DNA of 33,756 nt from Burkholderiaceae bacterium (GTDB lineage Bacteria > Pseudomonadota > Gammaproteobacteria > Burkholderiales > Burkholderiaceae_C). The translations under genes and the position numbers were made by a program. The stretch covers positions 1 through 33,756 of the forward strand of contig JAITMV010000243.1 of assembly GCA_031277295.1 (NCBI GenBank), in the 5' to 3' direction. Below are positions 1-8,628 of the stretch, in pieces. Each line of letters opens with the position of its first letter. Positions within the stretch are counted from its first letter, which is position 1. The notes under the pieces are model-generated. The model was not told the origin of the DNA. It saw nothing but the letters and a program-made list of their open reading frames with translations, and made no database searches.

Positions 1-124
1 CGGCCATCGACCAGGGCGTGTCGAGCCACGAGTGCGCAAACGACGGCCCAAACCATATCCTTGGCTCAAAGTGCCACGCGCTCATGCTCGCCAGCTAAAG
101 TAAGTGCCATTCGCCTTAATCCGT
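1..124. other. Window edge without a confident gene
   Basis: This stretch lies beyond the 3' end of dnaE and is cut by the window edge. On the minus strand an ATG at 56-54, preceded by an AAGGA-like sequence, opens a frame that runs off the edge. It begins Met-Val-Trp-Ala-Val-Val-Cys-Ala-Leu and could be the start of a membrane protein. On the plus strand a frame closed by TAA at 96-98 could equally be the tail of an upstream gene. Too few codons are visible to choose between them. Confidence 0.2.
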
Positions 125-3100
125 TCACTCATACACCACCACGGCCCGCCCTTCGTCGGCCTGCGCCGCCCAACCGGCGAGGGCGGCGTCGCTAGGATAA
201 AAGCGCGCTTGCTCGCTCAACTCGATTTGCGCCATAACGCCGCCCTCGTCGGCACCGCGCTCGATCAGCAGGCGCACCGGCAACCCGCGTAGCAACTGGC
301 CGTATTCGGTGTCTTCGGCCTGCGGCGGATACTCGGCCAGCAGGCGTTTGACGGCGGGCGGCTGAGTACCGACGGCCACGCGCAGAAACTTGCCGAAGCG
401 GCAGCGCGCCGAAGGCAAATCCCACGCCTGCTGCACGCTCAGGCGCGGCTCGAAGCCGCCCCGTCCGGGTTGCAGCTTGCCGCTTGCGATGAGCAGTTCA
501 TCGTCCTTGAGCAAGTTGCGGTGCGCGTTGTAAAACGACTCGTCGGCAGTGGCTTCGATGGCGGCCGATTTATCGTCCAGCCGGAAAATCGCCATCCGTC
601 CGCGCGTACCGTTGACCAGGCGCAAGTCGGTGACGATGCCGGCCACCAGTTGCGACTCGCGGCTGTCGGCCAACTCAGCAATGTGGCGCCGCACGAATTG
701 GCGCACCTCGCGCTCGACCTCGTCGAACAAATGGCCCGACAGATAAAAACCGATGGCGGTTTTTTCCAGCGACAAGCGCTCGCGCGTACTCCAGGCCATA
801 ACACGCGGTAACTCCGGCTCCTGCGTGCTAGAGCCGTGGCCGTCATCACTCAGATCAAACAGGCCGCCTTGCAAGGCATTGATTTCGGCGGCGGCGGCAA
901 AGTCGAACGCCAGATCAATTGATGCCGCCAACGCGGCGCGGTCGCGCTGCAAGGCGTCAAACGCGCCAGCGCGGATCAACGCTTCCACAGTGCGCTTGTT
1001 GACCCGTGCGCGGTCAACGCGGCGGCAGAAGTCAAACAGGCTGGCAAACGGCCCGCTTTCACTTCCGGCGGGGCCGCTGCCGCGCCCTTCTCGGGCGGCG
1101 ACGATGGCCTCAATGGCCTGCTCGCCAGTACCCTTTATGGCGCCCAGACCATAGCGAATCAGGGTGTCGCCAACCGGCTCAAAGCGATAGCCGCCGCGGT
1201 TCACGTCGGGCGGCTCGAAGTTGATGCCCTCGCGCCGCGCGTCCTCGTACAGCGCCTTGAGTTTGTCCGTGTCGTCCATCTCCACCGTCATGTTGGCGCA
1301 ATAAAACTCGGCGGTGTAATGCACCTTGAGCCAAGCGGTGTGATAGGCCAGCAGCGCGTAGGCAGCGGCGTGGCTTTTGTTGAAGCCGTAGCCGGCGAAC
1401 TTTTCCATCAAATCGAAAATTTCGTCGGCCTTGCGCTTGTCGATGCCGTTCTTGGCGGCGCCGACGCGAAATATCTCGCGGTGCTGGGCCATCTCCTCGG
1501 GTTTTTTCTTGCCCATCGCGCGGCGCAGCAAGTCGGCGCCACCCAGCGAGTAGCCGCCCAGAATCTGCGCAACCTGCATGACCTGTTCCTGATAGACCAT
1601 GATGCCGTAGGTTTCCGACAACAGGCTTTCCACCAGCGGGTGCGGATACTCCACCGGCTCGCGCCCGTGTTTGCGCGCAGTGAAGCTGGGAATGTTGTCC
1701 ATCGGGCCAGGGCGAAACAGCGCGTTGAGGGCAATCAAGTCTTCCAGCCGCGTCGGTTTGGCGTCGCGCAGCGTGCCCTGCATACCGCGGCTTTCAAACT
1801 GGAACACGGCCTCTGTGCGGGCTTGCTGAAACAGCTTGTAGGTGGGAGCGTCGTCTAGCCGGATGTGTTCAAAGGCAAAGTTTTCCTGTCCCGGATGGCG
1901 CTGGCGAATCAACGTTTTGGCCAACTCCAGAATGGTCAGCGTGGCCAGCCCCAGAAAGTCGAACTTGACCAGGCCAACCGCCTCTACATCGTCCTTGTCG
2001 TACTGGCTCACCGCGGCGTCGCTGCCGGGTTGCTGGTACAGCGGGCAGAAGTCGGTCAGCTTACCCGGCGCAATCAGCACGCCGCCGGCGTGCATGCCGA
2101 CATTGCGCGTCAGACCTTCCAGCTTTTGCGCCAGCGCCAGCAGAGTCTTCACCTCGTCTTCTTTCGCCTGCCGCTCGGCCAGTAGCGGCTCAGCCTTCAG
2201 CGCGCCCTCGATGGTGATGTGCTGGCCCGGCTTATTGGGAATCAGCTTGCTGATGCCATCGCAAAAGGTGTAGCTCATGTCCAGCACCCGGCCCACGTCG
2301 CGGATGGCGGCGCGCGCAGCCATGGTGCCGAAAGTGGCGATCTGGCTGACCGCGTCCTTGCCGTACTTGCCCTTCACGTAGTCGATAACGCGGTCGCGGT
2401 TGACCTGGCAGAAGTCGATGTCGAAATCGGGCATCGACACCCGTTCCGGGTTCAGGAAACGCTCGAACAGCAGTTGGTATTGCAGCGGGTCCAGATCGGT
2501 GATCTTCAGCGCATACGCCACCAGCGACCCGGCACCCGAGCCACGCCCCGGCCCGACCGGGCAGCCGTTGTTCTTGGCCCAATTAATGAAGTCGCCAACG
2601 ATCAGGAAGTACCCCGGAAAGCCCATCTCCAGAATGGTGTCGATCTCGAACTCCAGCCGTTGCAGATAGCGCGGGCGCTCGGCCTCGCGCCGTGCCGCAT
2701 CGGGAAACAACTGCGCCAGCCGCTCGTGCAGGCCGTCGATAGACGCTTGGCGAAAATAGCTTTCGATGGTGTGACCCTCGGGCACCGGAAAATCCGGCAG
2801 GCGCGGCTTGCCCAACGTCAGCGTCAAATTGCAGCGGCGCGCGATCTCCACCGCGTTGGCCAGCGCCGAGGGCACATCGGCAAACGCTCGCTGCATCTCG
2901 GCGCCGGATTTGAAATATTGCTCGGGCGTGAAGCGCCGCACCCGCCGCGGGTTACCCAGCATCTCACCCTCGGCGATACACACGCGCGCCTCGTGCGCCT
3001 CGTAGTCATCGGCGGTGGCAAACTGCACCGGATGCGTGGCCACCACCGGCAACTTCAGGCGCGCGGCCAGTTGCACCGTGGCAACGACATGCGCCTCGTC

Positions 3101-3622
3101 ATCGACACGGCCCGCCCGTTGCAGCTCCAGATAAAAGCGCCGCGGAAACGCCGCCGCCAACTGCTGCGCCAACTCACCCGCCAGTGCCATATTGCCCTGC
3201 ACCAGCGCTTGTCCCACCGGCCCGGCCTGCGCGCCCGACAGCACAATCAACCCATCGGCCAACTCGCACAGCCACTCCCAACGCACCAGCGCCTGCGCCT
3301 TGACCACCCCCCGCGTCCAGGCACGCGCCAGCAACTCACATAAGTTGAGATAGCCCTGCTGGTCACGCACCAACAACAACAGACGGCCCGCCGCGCCAGA
3401 TACGGCGCCCAGGCCCGCCAGCGCCACCTCGGCGCCAATGATCGGCTTAACCCCCGCCGCGCGCGCCGCGCGGTAGAACTTTATGGCGCCGAACAGATTG
3501 CCCAGATCAGTGACCGCCAGCGCGGGTTGAGCATCGGCCACGGCAACGCGCAGCGCATCGTCGATCCGCATGGCACCGTCAACGACGGAAAATTCGGTAT
3601 GTTGGCGCAGGTGAACGAACAT
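125..3622 (-). CDS. dnaE: DNA polymerase III subunit alpha
   Basis: This is the catalytic alpha subunit of the replicative DNA polymerase III holoenzyme, which extends DNA from dNTPs in the cytoplasm. The 1165-residue product matches the usual DnaE length of about 1160. An N-terminal PHP domain starts at once, with HLRQHTEFS near residue 4. The polymerase core follows, with the finger motif GRGSGAGS near residue 355 and the catalytic aspartate motif PDFDIDF near residue 400, then VGMHAGGVLI and the KSHAAAYA region. An OB-fold and a C-terminal domain finish the protein. The ATG at 3622 puts the PHP motif at the N-terminus as expected; no strong ribosome binding site is visible. It is divergent from the oxidoreductase gene at 3710, with 87 bp between them. 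A TATGAT hexamer on the minus strand at 3659-3654 could be its -10 element. The identification is secure. Confidence 0.98.
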   Translation of the reverse strand: MFVHLRQHTEFSVVDGAMRIDDALRVAVADAQPALAVTDLGNLFGAIKFYRAARAAGVKPIIGAEVALAGLGAVSGAAGRLLLLVRDQQGYLNLCELLARAWTRGVVKAQALVRWEWLCELADGLIVLSGAQAGPVGQALVQGNMALAGELAQQLAAAFPRRFYLELQRAGRVDDEAHVVATVQLAARLKLPVVATHPVQFATADDYEAHEARVCIAEGEMLGNPRRVRRFTPEQYFKSGAEMQRAFADVPSALANAVEIARRCNLTLTLGKPRLPDFPVPEGHTIESYFRQASIDGLHERLAQLFPDAARREAERPRYLQRLEFEIDTILEMGFPGYFLIVGDFINWAKNNGCPVGPGRGSGAGSLVAYALKITDLDPLQYQLLFERFLNPERVSMPDFDIDFCQVNRDRVIDYVKGKYGKDAVSQIATFGTMAARAAIRDVGRVLDMSYTFCDGISKLIPNKPGQHITIEGALKAEPLLAERQAKEDEVKTLLALAQKLEGLTRNVGMHAGGVLIAPGKLTDFCPLYQQPGSDAAVSQYDKDDVEAVGLVKFDFLGLATLTILELAKTLIRQRHPGQENFAFEHIRLDDAPTYKLFQQARTEAVFQFESRGMQGTLRDAKPTRLEDLIALNALFRPGPMDNIPSFTARKHGREPVEYPHPLVESLLSETYGIMVYQEQVMQVAQILGGYSLGGADLLRRAMGKKKPEEMAQHREIFRVGAAKNGIDKRKADEIFDLMEKFAGYGFNKSHAAAYALLAYHTAWLKVHYTAEFYCANMTVEMDDTDKLKALYEDARREGINFEPPDVNRGGYRFEPVGDTLIRYGLGAIKGTGEQAIEAIVAAREGRGSGPAGSESGPFASLFDFCRRVDRARVNKRTVEALIRAGAFDALQRDRAALAASIDLAFDFAAAAEINALQGGLFDLSDDGHGSSTQEPELPRVMAWSTRERLSLEKTAIGFYLSGHLFDEVEREVRQFVRRHIAELADSRESQLVAGIVTDLRLVNGTRGRMAIFRLDDKSAAIEATADESFYNAHRNLLKDDELLIASGKLQPGRGGFEPRLSVQQAWDLPSARCRFGKFLRVAVGTQPPAVKRLLAEYPPQAEDTEYGQLLRGLPVRLLIERGADEGGVMAQIELSEQARFYPSDAALAGWAAQADEGRAVVVYE

Positions 3623-3709
3623 CGATCAGCAAATATGAGACAGCCCGCCTAGGATCATAGGCTGCTCGCGCCGCCTGCCGCACCCTGAGAGTACGTGTAG
3701 AGTGCGCGC

Positions 3710-4789
3710 ATGAACGCCGCCGCCCGCCCAAAAAACCGTCCGCTTTGCCGCATCGCCGTCATTGGCGCTGGCATCGCCGGGTTGGCCTGCGCGCGCACGC
3801 TGCGGCAAGCAGGCAAGCAAGTGAGCGTATTTGAGGCCAATGCGCAGACCGGCGGGCGCATGGCGACGATAGAGTCACCCTTCGGGAGCTTCGATGTCGG
3901 AGCGCAATACTTCACCGTGCGCGACGAGCGGTTTCAGCGCGCACTAGAAGCCGCCGCTGCCGGTACAGCCCGGCGCTGGAGCGCGAACGCGGTGCGCGTG
4001 CTCGATCAGCATGGCCGGACTGTCGACGCCGCCATGCCAGCGCGCGAGTCGCACTGGGTGGCCGTACCCCGCATGAACGCCATCGCCCAACGCTGGGCCG
4101 AGCCGCTGGCCGCCGATGGAGCGTTGCACTTGGGAGCGCGCGTGCGGGGCATTGAGCGCGACGCGCTGGACGCCGGGCGTTGGCAACTACACGTGCAAGG
4201 CGACGGCGACGATCACCCAGTACACGCAGGGTTCGACGCCGTGCTGCTGGCCGTTGCGGCGCAACCGGCGCGCACGCTGCTGTCCGTCTCCTCATTGGCG
4301 CAGCCGTTGACCAAGGCAATGGCCGGCGTCCAGACCACGCCCTGCTGGACGCTGCTATTGGCCTTTCCGCAGGCGGCTCAGCCGGGACTGATTACGCTCG
4401 GGCCGCAGTGGAACGCGGCGCGCAGCAGTCACCACCGCATCGCCTGGCTGGCGCGCGAATCCTCCAAGCCGGGCCGCGCTCCCATAGAGCGCTGGACGGT
4501 GCAAGCCAGCAACGACTGGTCGCGCGAGCACCAAGGCGACGACCCGGCGCGCGTGACAGCCAAGCTGCTGAAAGCGTTTGCCGAAATTACCGGCATCCGC
4601 GCCGCGCCAAGCTGGACGCACTCCATGTTATGGCGCGATGCGCGCACGACAACCCCGCTCGGTCGCCCGTTTCTGTGGCACGCGAAGCTACGGCTAGGCG
4701 CGTGTGGCGACTGGTGCTTGGGACATCGGGTAGAAGACGCTTTTGTGTCCGGACTAGAGCTAGCGCTGACGCTGGCAAGGGACGTTTAG
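3710..4789 (+). CDS. FAD-dependent amine-oxidase/renalase-like oxidoreductase
   Basis: The product is a 359-residue flavoprotein of the NAD(P)/FAD-dependent oxidoreductase superfamily. The N-terminus carries a Rossmann dinucleotide-binding motif, VIGAGIAGLACA (about residues 16-27), followed by an acidic FEAN strand end. Next comes GGRMAT, the conserved arginine-containing motif of amine oxidases and renalases, and then FDVGAQYF. Near the C-terminus, LGACGDWC resembles the second FAD-contacting motif of these enzymes. No signal peptide is evident, so it is probably cytoplasmic. The substrate cannot be told from sequence. Bacterial renalase-like proteins oxidise reduced pyridine nucleotide isomers, but that role is only a suggestion here. 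It is divergent from dnaE and followed by gluQ on the same strand after 81 bp. The ATG at 3710 is close to the FAD motif and is a reasonable start. Confidence 0.85.
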   Translation: MNAAARPKNRPLCRIAVIGAGIAGLACARTLRQAGKQVSVFEANAQTGGRMATIESPFGSFDVGAQYFTVRDERFQRALEAAAAGTARRWSANAVRVLDQHGRTVDAAMPARESHWVAVPRMNAIAQRWAEPLAADGALHLGARVRGIERDALDAGRWQLHVQGDGDDHPVHAGFDAVLLAVAAQPARTLLSVSSLAQPLTKAMAGVQTTPCWTLLLAFPQAAQPGLITLGPQWNAARSSHHRIAWLARESSKPGRAPIERWTVQASNDWSREHQGDDPARVTAKLLKAFAEITGIRAAPSWTHSMLWRDARTTTPLGRPFLWHAKLRLGACGDWCLGHRVEDAFVSGLELALTLARDV

Positions 4790-4870
4790 CGTTTGGCATT
4801 TGGCGTGAATATCTCTTCGGGACGTAGCGCATCCGCCACAAACGGCCCACGCCAGCCGCTCAACGCCAAC

Positions 4871-5788
4871 ATGTACATCGGCCGCTTCGCCCCCTCGCCC
4901 ACCGGCTTGCTGCACGCCGGCTCGCTGGTGGCGGCGCTGGCCAGTTGGCTGGACGCCCGCGCGCACGGCGGGCGATGGCTGATACGCATCGAAGACATCG
5001 ACACCCCGCGCTGCGTACCCACAGCCACCGATCTGATCCTGCGCCAACTGGCCGCCTGCGGGCTAACGCCCGATGAGCCGCCAGCCTGTCAATCGCGGCG
5101 CGGCGCGCGCTATCAGCGGGCGCTGGATCAATTGACCGCCGCTGGCTGGGCCTACCCCTGCGCCTGCTCGCGCCAGCGCATTGAAGCCGAACAAGCAGCG
5201 CGCGGATTGCGGCGCGAGCGCGGGGTTGAACTACCCTACCCCGGCACTTGCCGCCCGGAGCGCGGCGGACTGCGCGGCCAGCCCGCGCGAGCATGGCGGC
5301 TGCACACCGGACAAGCTCCGAGCAGCCGAATTGATTGGCAAGACCGCCGCTTGGGCGCGCAATCGCAAGACGTGAAGCACGCCGTGGGCGACTTTGTACT
5401 GCGCCGCGCCGACGGTCTATGGGCCTATCAGTTGGCCGTCGTCGTTGACGACGCTGCCCAAGGCGTGACCCACGTGGTCCGCGGCGAGGACCTGGCCGAC
5501 AACACGCCGCGCCAAATCCTGCTGCAACGCGCGCTCGGCGCCCCCACGCCCAGCTACCTCCACACCCCGCTGGTGCTGGCCGCCGATGGCCGCAAACTCA
5601 GCAAACAGAACGACGCACGGGCTGTTGATGTAAGCGACCCCATTGCCGCATTGACTCAGGCCGCGGCTACACTCGGCTTGCCCGCGCCTGCTGGCCATCC
5701 AAACATCGGCGCTCTGCTGGCTTACTGGAGCGCTGCGTGGCGTGTGCTCTGGCCAGCGGCTGATGCAATATCTCCGTCTCAACCATGA
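4871..5788 (+). CDS. gluQ: Glutamyl-Q tRNA(Asp) synthetase
   Basis: GluQ (YadB) activates glutamate and attaches it to the queuosine base at the wobble position of tRNA-Asp. It is a paralogue of the catalytic half of glutamyl-tRNA synthetase without the anticodon-binding domain. From the ATG at 4871 the product has 305 residues, the normal family length, and begins [12 protein letters not shown]. The HIGH-type motif ([11 protein letters not shown]) and the KMSKS-type motif (KLSKQ) are both present. The zinc ligands are visible as CAC followed by YPGTC, the arrangement that distinguishes GluQ from GltX. An upstream in-frame start at 4793 would add 26 residues before the conserved N-terminus and is rejected. 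The gene follows the FAD oxidoreductase and precedes the PHA-synthase-like gene on the same strand. Confidence 0.95.
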   Translation: MYIGRFAPSPTGLLHAGSLVAALASWLDARAHGGRWLIRIEDIDTPRCVPTATDLILRQLAACGLTPDEPPACQSRRGARYQRALDQLTAAGWAYPCACSRQRIEAEQAARGLRRERGVELPYPGTCRPERGGLRGQPARAWRLHTGQAPSSRIDWQDRRLGAQSQDVKHAVGDFVLRRADGLWAYQLAVVVDDAAQGVTHVVRGEDLADNTPRQILLQRALGAPTPSYLHTPLVLAADGRKLSKQNDARAVDVSDPIAALTQAAATLGLPAPAGHPNIGALLAYWSAAWRVLWPAADAISPSQP

Positions 5789-5824
5789 GTTGGCGCACCT
5801 GCCCCACCTCGTTCAACAACACGC

Positions 5825-6937
5825 ATGACTACACATACCAAATCCGCCACTCCCGCCCTGCCACTGTTCTGGCCATTGATAGCGGCCGCCGGCATGGCCG
5901 AAGCCGGCGCCGAGTTGTCCGCGCACAACCTGCGCTTTCTGGCCGAAGACGAAAAACTGCACCACGAACTCAAGCCCACGCTGGCGACGTCGAGCCGGCC
6001 CTTGCTCGACCTACGCACCATGACGCTGCGTGACTATTCGAGCGCCAAGGCGCATACCACGCTGCCCACCATCGTCGATGCGCCATATGCGGGTCACTCC
6101 GCGGTCATTGCCGACTACCACCGTGGACAAAGCCTGATGGAAACCCTGCTCGCGCATGGCGTGACGCATTTGTTTCTGACCGATTGGAAATCCGCCACCC
6201 CGGACATGAAGGATCTCGAAATCGATCAGTACCTGGCCGAGTTGAACGTCTGCGTCGACGAACTCGGCGGGCGGGTCAACTTGGTCGGCCTGTGTCAGGG
6301 CGGCTGGATGTCGGCCATGTACGCGGCGCGCTTTCCGCACAAGGTCGCCAGCCTGGTACTGGCCGGCTCGCCAATCGATACCGACGCCGGCGACGGGCCG
6401 ATCAAGCGCATGGCACAGTCCAGCCCAACCTCGTTTTATGAAGATCTGGTGTCAATGGGCAAAGGCTTGATGCTCGGCCGCTTCATGCTGATGGGCTGGA
6501 AAAACATGCACCCGGTGGAACATTACTTCACCGAGCACGTCGATCTGTACGAACATATCGATGATCCGGCCTACGTGCGCAAAGAAGAAGCGTTTGCCAG
6601 TTGGTACGAAAACCCGATCAACCTGCCGGGACGCTGGTACATGCAAGCCATCGTCCAACTGTTCAAGGAAAACCGGCTCGCCAAGGGCCAGTTCGTCGCG
6701 CTCGGACGCAAGCTCGACCTCAAGGCCATCACCTGCCCGGCCTACCTGCTGGCGGGCGAATCCGACGACATCACGACGCCCGAGCAAGTGCTGAACGCGC
6801 GCAAGTACCTGGGCACCCCCGCCGCGCACATCACCAGCCGCACCGTGCCCGGCGGCCACATCGGCCTATTCATGGGCGCCCGCACGTTAAAAAACGCCTG
6901 GCCGGAAATCGCGCAATGGGTCGCGCGGCAAAAGTGA
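5825..6937 (+). CDS. Short polyhydroxyalkanoate-synthase-like alpha/beta hydrolase
   Basis: The product is a 370-residue alpha/beta-hydrolase-fold protein related to PhaC. The nucleophile elbow reads GLCQGG with cysteine at about residue 157. A Cys nucleophile in this lipase-like box is typical of PHA synthases and not of ordinary esterases. A candidate acid lies in ESDDITTPEQ and the catalytic histidine in PGGHIGLF near the C-terminus, so the triad looks complete. The strand before the elbow (TDWKSATPDMKD) also resembles PhaC. The length is close to class III PhaC (about 355) and far from class I (about 590). No PhaE partner, phaA/phaB or phasin gene is visible here. Membership in the PhaC/PhaZ-like superfamily is well supported; actual polymer synthesis is not. 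The DUF192 gene starts 7 bp after its stop, which suggests co-transcription. Confidence 0.75.
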   Translation: MTTHTKSATPALPLFWPLIAAAGMAEAGAELSAHNLRFLAEDEKLHHELKPTLATSSRPLLDLRTMTLRDYSSAKAHTTLPTIVDAPYAGHSAVIADYHRGQSLMETLLAHGVTHLFLTDWKSATPDMKDLEIDQYLAELNVCVDELGGRVNLVGLCQGGWMSAMYAARFPHKVASLVLAGSPIDTDAGDGPIKRMAQSSPTSFYEDLVSMGKGLMLGRFMLMGWKNMHPVEHYFTEHVDLYEHIDDPAYVRKEEAFASWYENPINLPGRWYMQAIVQLFKENRLAKGQFVALGRKLDLKAITCPAYLLAGESDDITTPEQVLNARKYLGTPAAHITSRTVPGGHIGLFMGARTLKNAWPEIAQWVARQK

Positions 6938-6944
6938 CGTTGGA

Positions 6945-7454
6945 ATGCATGCTTTGATCCATCACGCTCTGAGAGGCTTGCTAGCGACCTTCGCGTTGGC
7001 GGCGCCAGCGCTGGCGCAACCGGCTGCGGACGACCAGCCCCAAACCGATCTGCCGCGCGCCGCCATCAGCGCCGGCATGCACCGCATAGACGCGCAGGTA
7101 GCAGCCACGCCGATGCAGCGCCAGATCGGGCTGATGCATCGCAAAGACATGCCGCAGCACGAAGGCATGTTGTTCGTGTTTGAGCAACCCGGCGTGCAGT
7201 GCTTCTGGATGAGAAACACCCTGATCCCGCTGACCGCCGCCTTCGTCGACGACGACGGACGCATCGTCAATCTGGCCGACATGAAGCCGCTGGACGAAAC
7301 CGGCCATTGCTCGGCGCAGCCGGTACGCTACGTGCTTGAAATGAACCAGGGCTGGTTCGCCCAGCGTCACCTCGGCGCTGGCGCGCGTTTGAGCGGCCCG
7401 ATGTTTAAGGCGACGCGACGGGTAAACGTCAGCCCCGCACCACCAGCGTCGTGA
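6945..7454 (+). CDS. Secreted DUF192 family protein
   Basis: The 169-residue product belongs to the DUF192 family (PF02643). Residues 1-24 form a signal peptide with a hydrophobic core and an APALA processing site, so export to the periplasm is expected. The mature domain shows the family pattern: a strand ending in TPMQRQIGLMHR, then MLFVFEQPG, FWMRNTLIPL and a C-terminal YVLEMNQGWF segment. No biochemical function is established for the family. It begins 7 bp after the PHA-synthase-like gene. Its last 26 bp overlap the 3' end of the convergent universal stress protein gene. The ATG at 6945 gives the signal peptide directly and is preferred. Confidence 0.85.
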   Translation: MHALIHHALRGLLATFALAAPALAQPAADDQPQTDLPRAAISAGMHRIDAQVAATPMQRQIGLMHRKDMPQHEGMLFVFEQPGVQCFWMRNTLIPLTAAFVDDDGRIVNLADMKPLDETGHCSAQPVRYVLEMNQGWFAQRHLGAGARLSGPMFKATRRVNVSPAPPAS

Positions 7455-7866
7455 TCTTGGTGTGAGACAGCACGCTTTGGGTAACGCTGCCCAGTACCAG
7501 TTTTTCCAAGCCACGCCGGCCATGCGAACCCATGATGAGCAAATCTGCCCCCAGACGCTCGGCGGCCTCCAGAATGCCACGCCAAACGGCATGCGCCTCG
7601 ACCACGCTGGTCTCCGCCGTCACACCGGCTGTCTTCAGGCGCTCGCTGGCGGCATCCATGGCGGCGCTGGCCTCGGCCCTGGCGGCGCCGAGGTACTGGT
7701 CTTGCCCCAGCGCAAAATCAGCTCCGACTCCGGTGAACGGGTAGGGATCAATAACATAAATAGCCGTTACCTTGCTGCCAAAGGCCTTGGCCAAGCCTGA
7801 TGCCTTATCGATAGCCTGTAGGGAGGTAGACGAACCATCGATAGGAACTAGGATATGCTTGAACAT
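7429..7866 (-). CDS. Universal stress protein, UspA family
   Basis: This is a single-domain universal stress protein of 145 residues. It begins FKHILVPIDGSSTS after the start methionine and ends with the nucleotide-binding signature GSHG-x9-GS followed by a short strand (TLVVRG), so ATP binding is likely. Such proteins are cytoplasmic dimers linked to starvation, redox or low-oxygen survival. The ATG at 7866 is chosen because AAGGAG lies 8 bp upstream and because the conserved first strand starts there; the open frame continues upstream to 7995 without homology. It is convergent with and overlaps the DUF192 gene by 26 bp. It is divergent from the hemerythrin gene across a 220-bp region that could hold a shared regulatory site. 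Confidence 0.92.
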   Translation of the reverse strand: MFKHILVPIDGSSTSLQAIDKASGLAKAFGSKVTAIYVIDPYPFTGVGADFALGQDQYLGAARAEASAAMDAASERLKTAGVTAETSVVEAHAVWRGILEAAERLGADLLIMGSHGRRGLEKLVLGSVTQSVLSHTKITTLVVRG

Positions 7867-8086
7867 AATGTGCTCCTTGCAGTCTCTTTTGAGTGTGCCG
7901 CGCAGTTCGAGGTCTCGCTTGCCGGCGTCGGAATCGTTGATCTTAATGGCGATCCGAATCCCGGCGTAAGACAAAATCCACGCTTGGGGCACCAAGCAAC
8001 GTCTTGACTGGAGTCAGGGTCACGGCAAGTGAACCGCAATCTGCCTTCACTATTTTCGGTCTTATTTTTTGAAAAAGGATACCGCC
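7867..8086. promoter_or_regulatory. Divergent uspA/hemerythrin intergenic region with a degenerate FNR-like site
   Basis: This 220-bp gap separates two divergent genes and must hold both promoters. At 7937-7950 it contains TTGATCTTAATGGC, which matches one perfect half and part of the other half of the FNR/ANR consensus (TTGAT-N4-ATCAA; 7 of 10). A loose -10-like CAAAAT lies at 7972-7977 on the plus strand, about the distance expected for FNR activation of the hemerythrin gene. The match is weak and the assignment is tentative. Confidence 0.25.
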
Positions 8087-8581
8087 ATGCCCACTTTGGC
8101 CTGGTCCTCTGAATTGATGCTCGGCGTACCGGCGATGGACGCCACACACCAGGAATTCGTCGCGCTATTGGCGGCGGCAGAGCAAGCGCCCGACGACGCC
8201 GTGCTGTCCGCCTGGTCCGCGCTGATTGAGCACACGCAGCAACACTTCGACAACGAGGACCGCTACATGCAAGCCACCGGCTTTGCCTCCACCAACTGCC
8301 ACAGCACACACCACGCGATGGTGCTGGAAGTCATGCGCAACGGCCTGCTCATGGGTAAAGCGGGCGAGTTGGAGCCGATTCGGCAGATGACGCGCGAGTT
8401 GGCGACTTGGTTTGTGCATCACGCCGACACCATGGACGCGGCGCTGGCCGCGCACTTGCAGCATGTCGGATTCGACCCGACCAGCGGCGCGATTGCGCAT
8501 CAGGACGCGCTACCCGTCGAAGCAATCCACGGCTGCGGTGGCGCCGTGTGCAGCAGTTCCGAAGCCGAAGCTACCGCGTAA
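8087..8581 (+). CDS. Bacteriohemerythrin with a cysteine-containing C-terminal tail
   Basis: The 164-residue protein has a hemerythrin four-helix domain that binds O2 at a non-heme di-iron site. Ligand motifs are in order: a first-helix His near residue 21 (THQEF), HFDNE (His53, Glu57), HSTHH (His72 and His76) and HHADTMD (His112, Asp117). Single-domain bacterial hemerythrins usually stop near 130-140 residues. Here a tail of about 30 residues continues and carries CGGAVC (Cys150, Cys155). Likely roles are oxygen storage, sensing or delivery to oxidases, inferred from the family. The ATG at 8087 is preferred because AAAGGA at 8074-8079 is correctly spaced; a TTG at 8069 lies upstream of that site. 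Divergent from the universal stress protein gene and followed after 47 bp by a membrane protein gene. Confidence 0.93.
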   Translation: MPTLAWSSELMLGVPAMDATHQEFVALLAAAEQAPDDAVLSAWSALIEHTQQHFDNEDRYMQATGFASTNCHSTHHAMVLEVMRNGLLMGKAGELEPIRQMTRELATWFVHHADTMDAALAAHLQHVGFDPTSGAIAHQDALPVEAIHGCGGAVCSSSEAEATA

Positions 8582-8628
8582 ACAAACACCGGCCGTCACG
8601 CCGCCGCCGACTCACCTCGGGCGCCCAC

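Noticed and set aside
2219-3343. Plus-strand open frame of 374 codons inside dnaE
   Set aside because: Antisense shadow of the well-conserved DnaE PHP and polymerase domains, rich in His, Arg and Gln with no motif.
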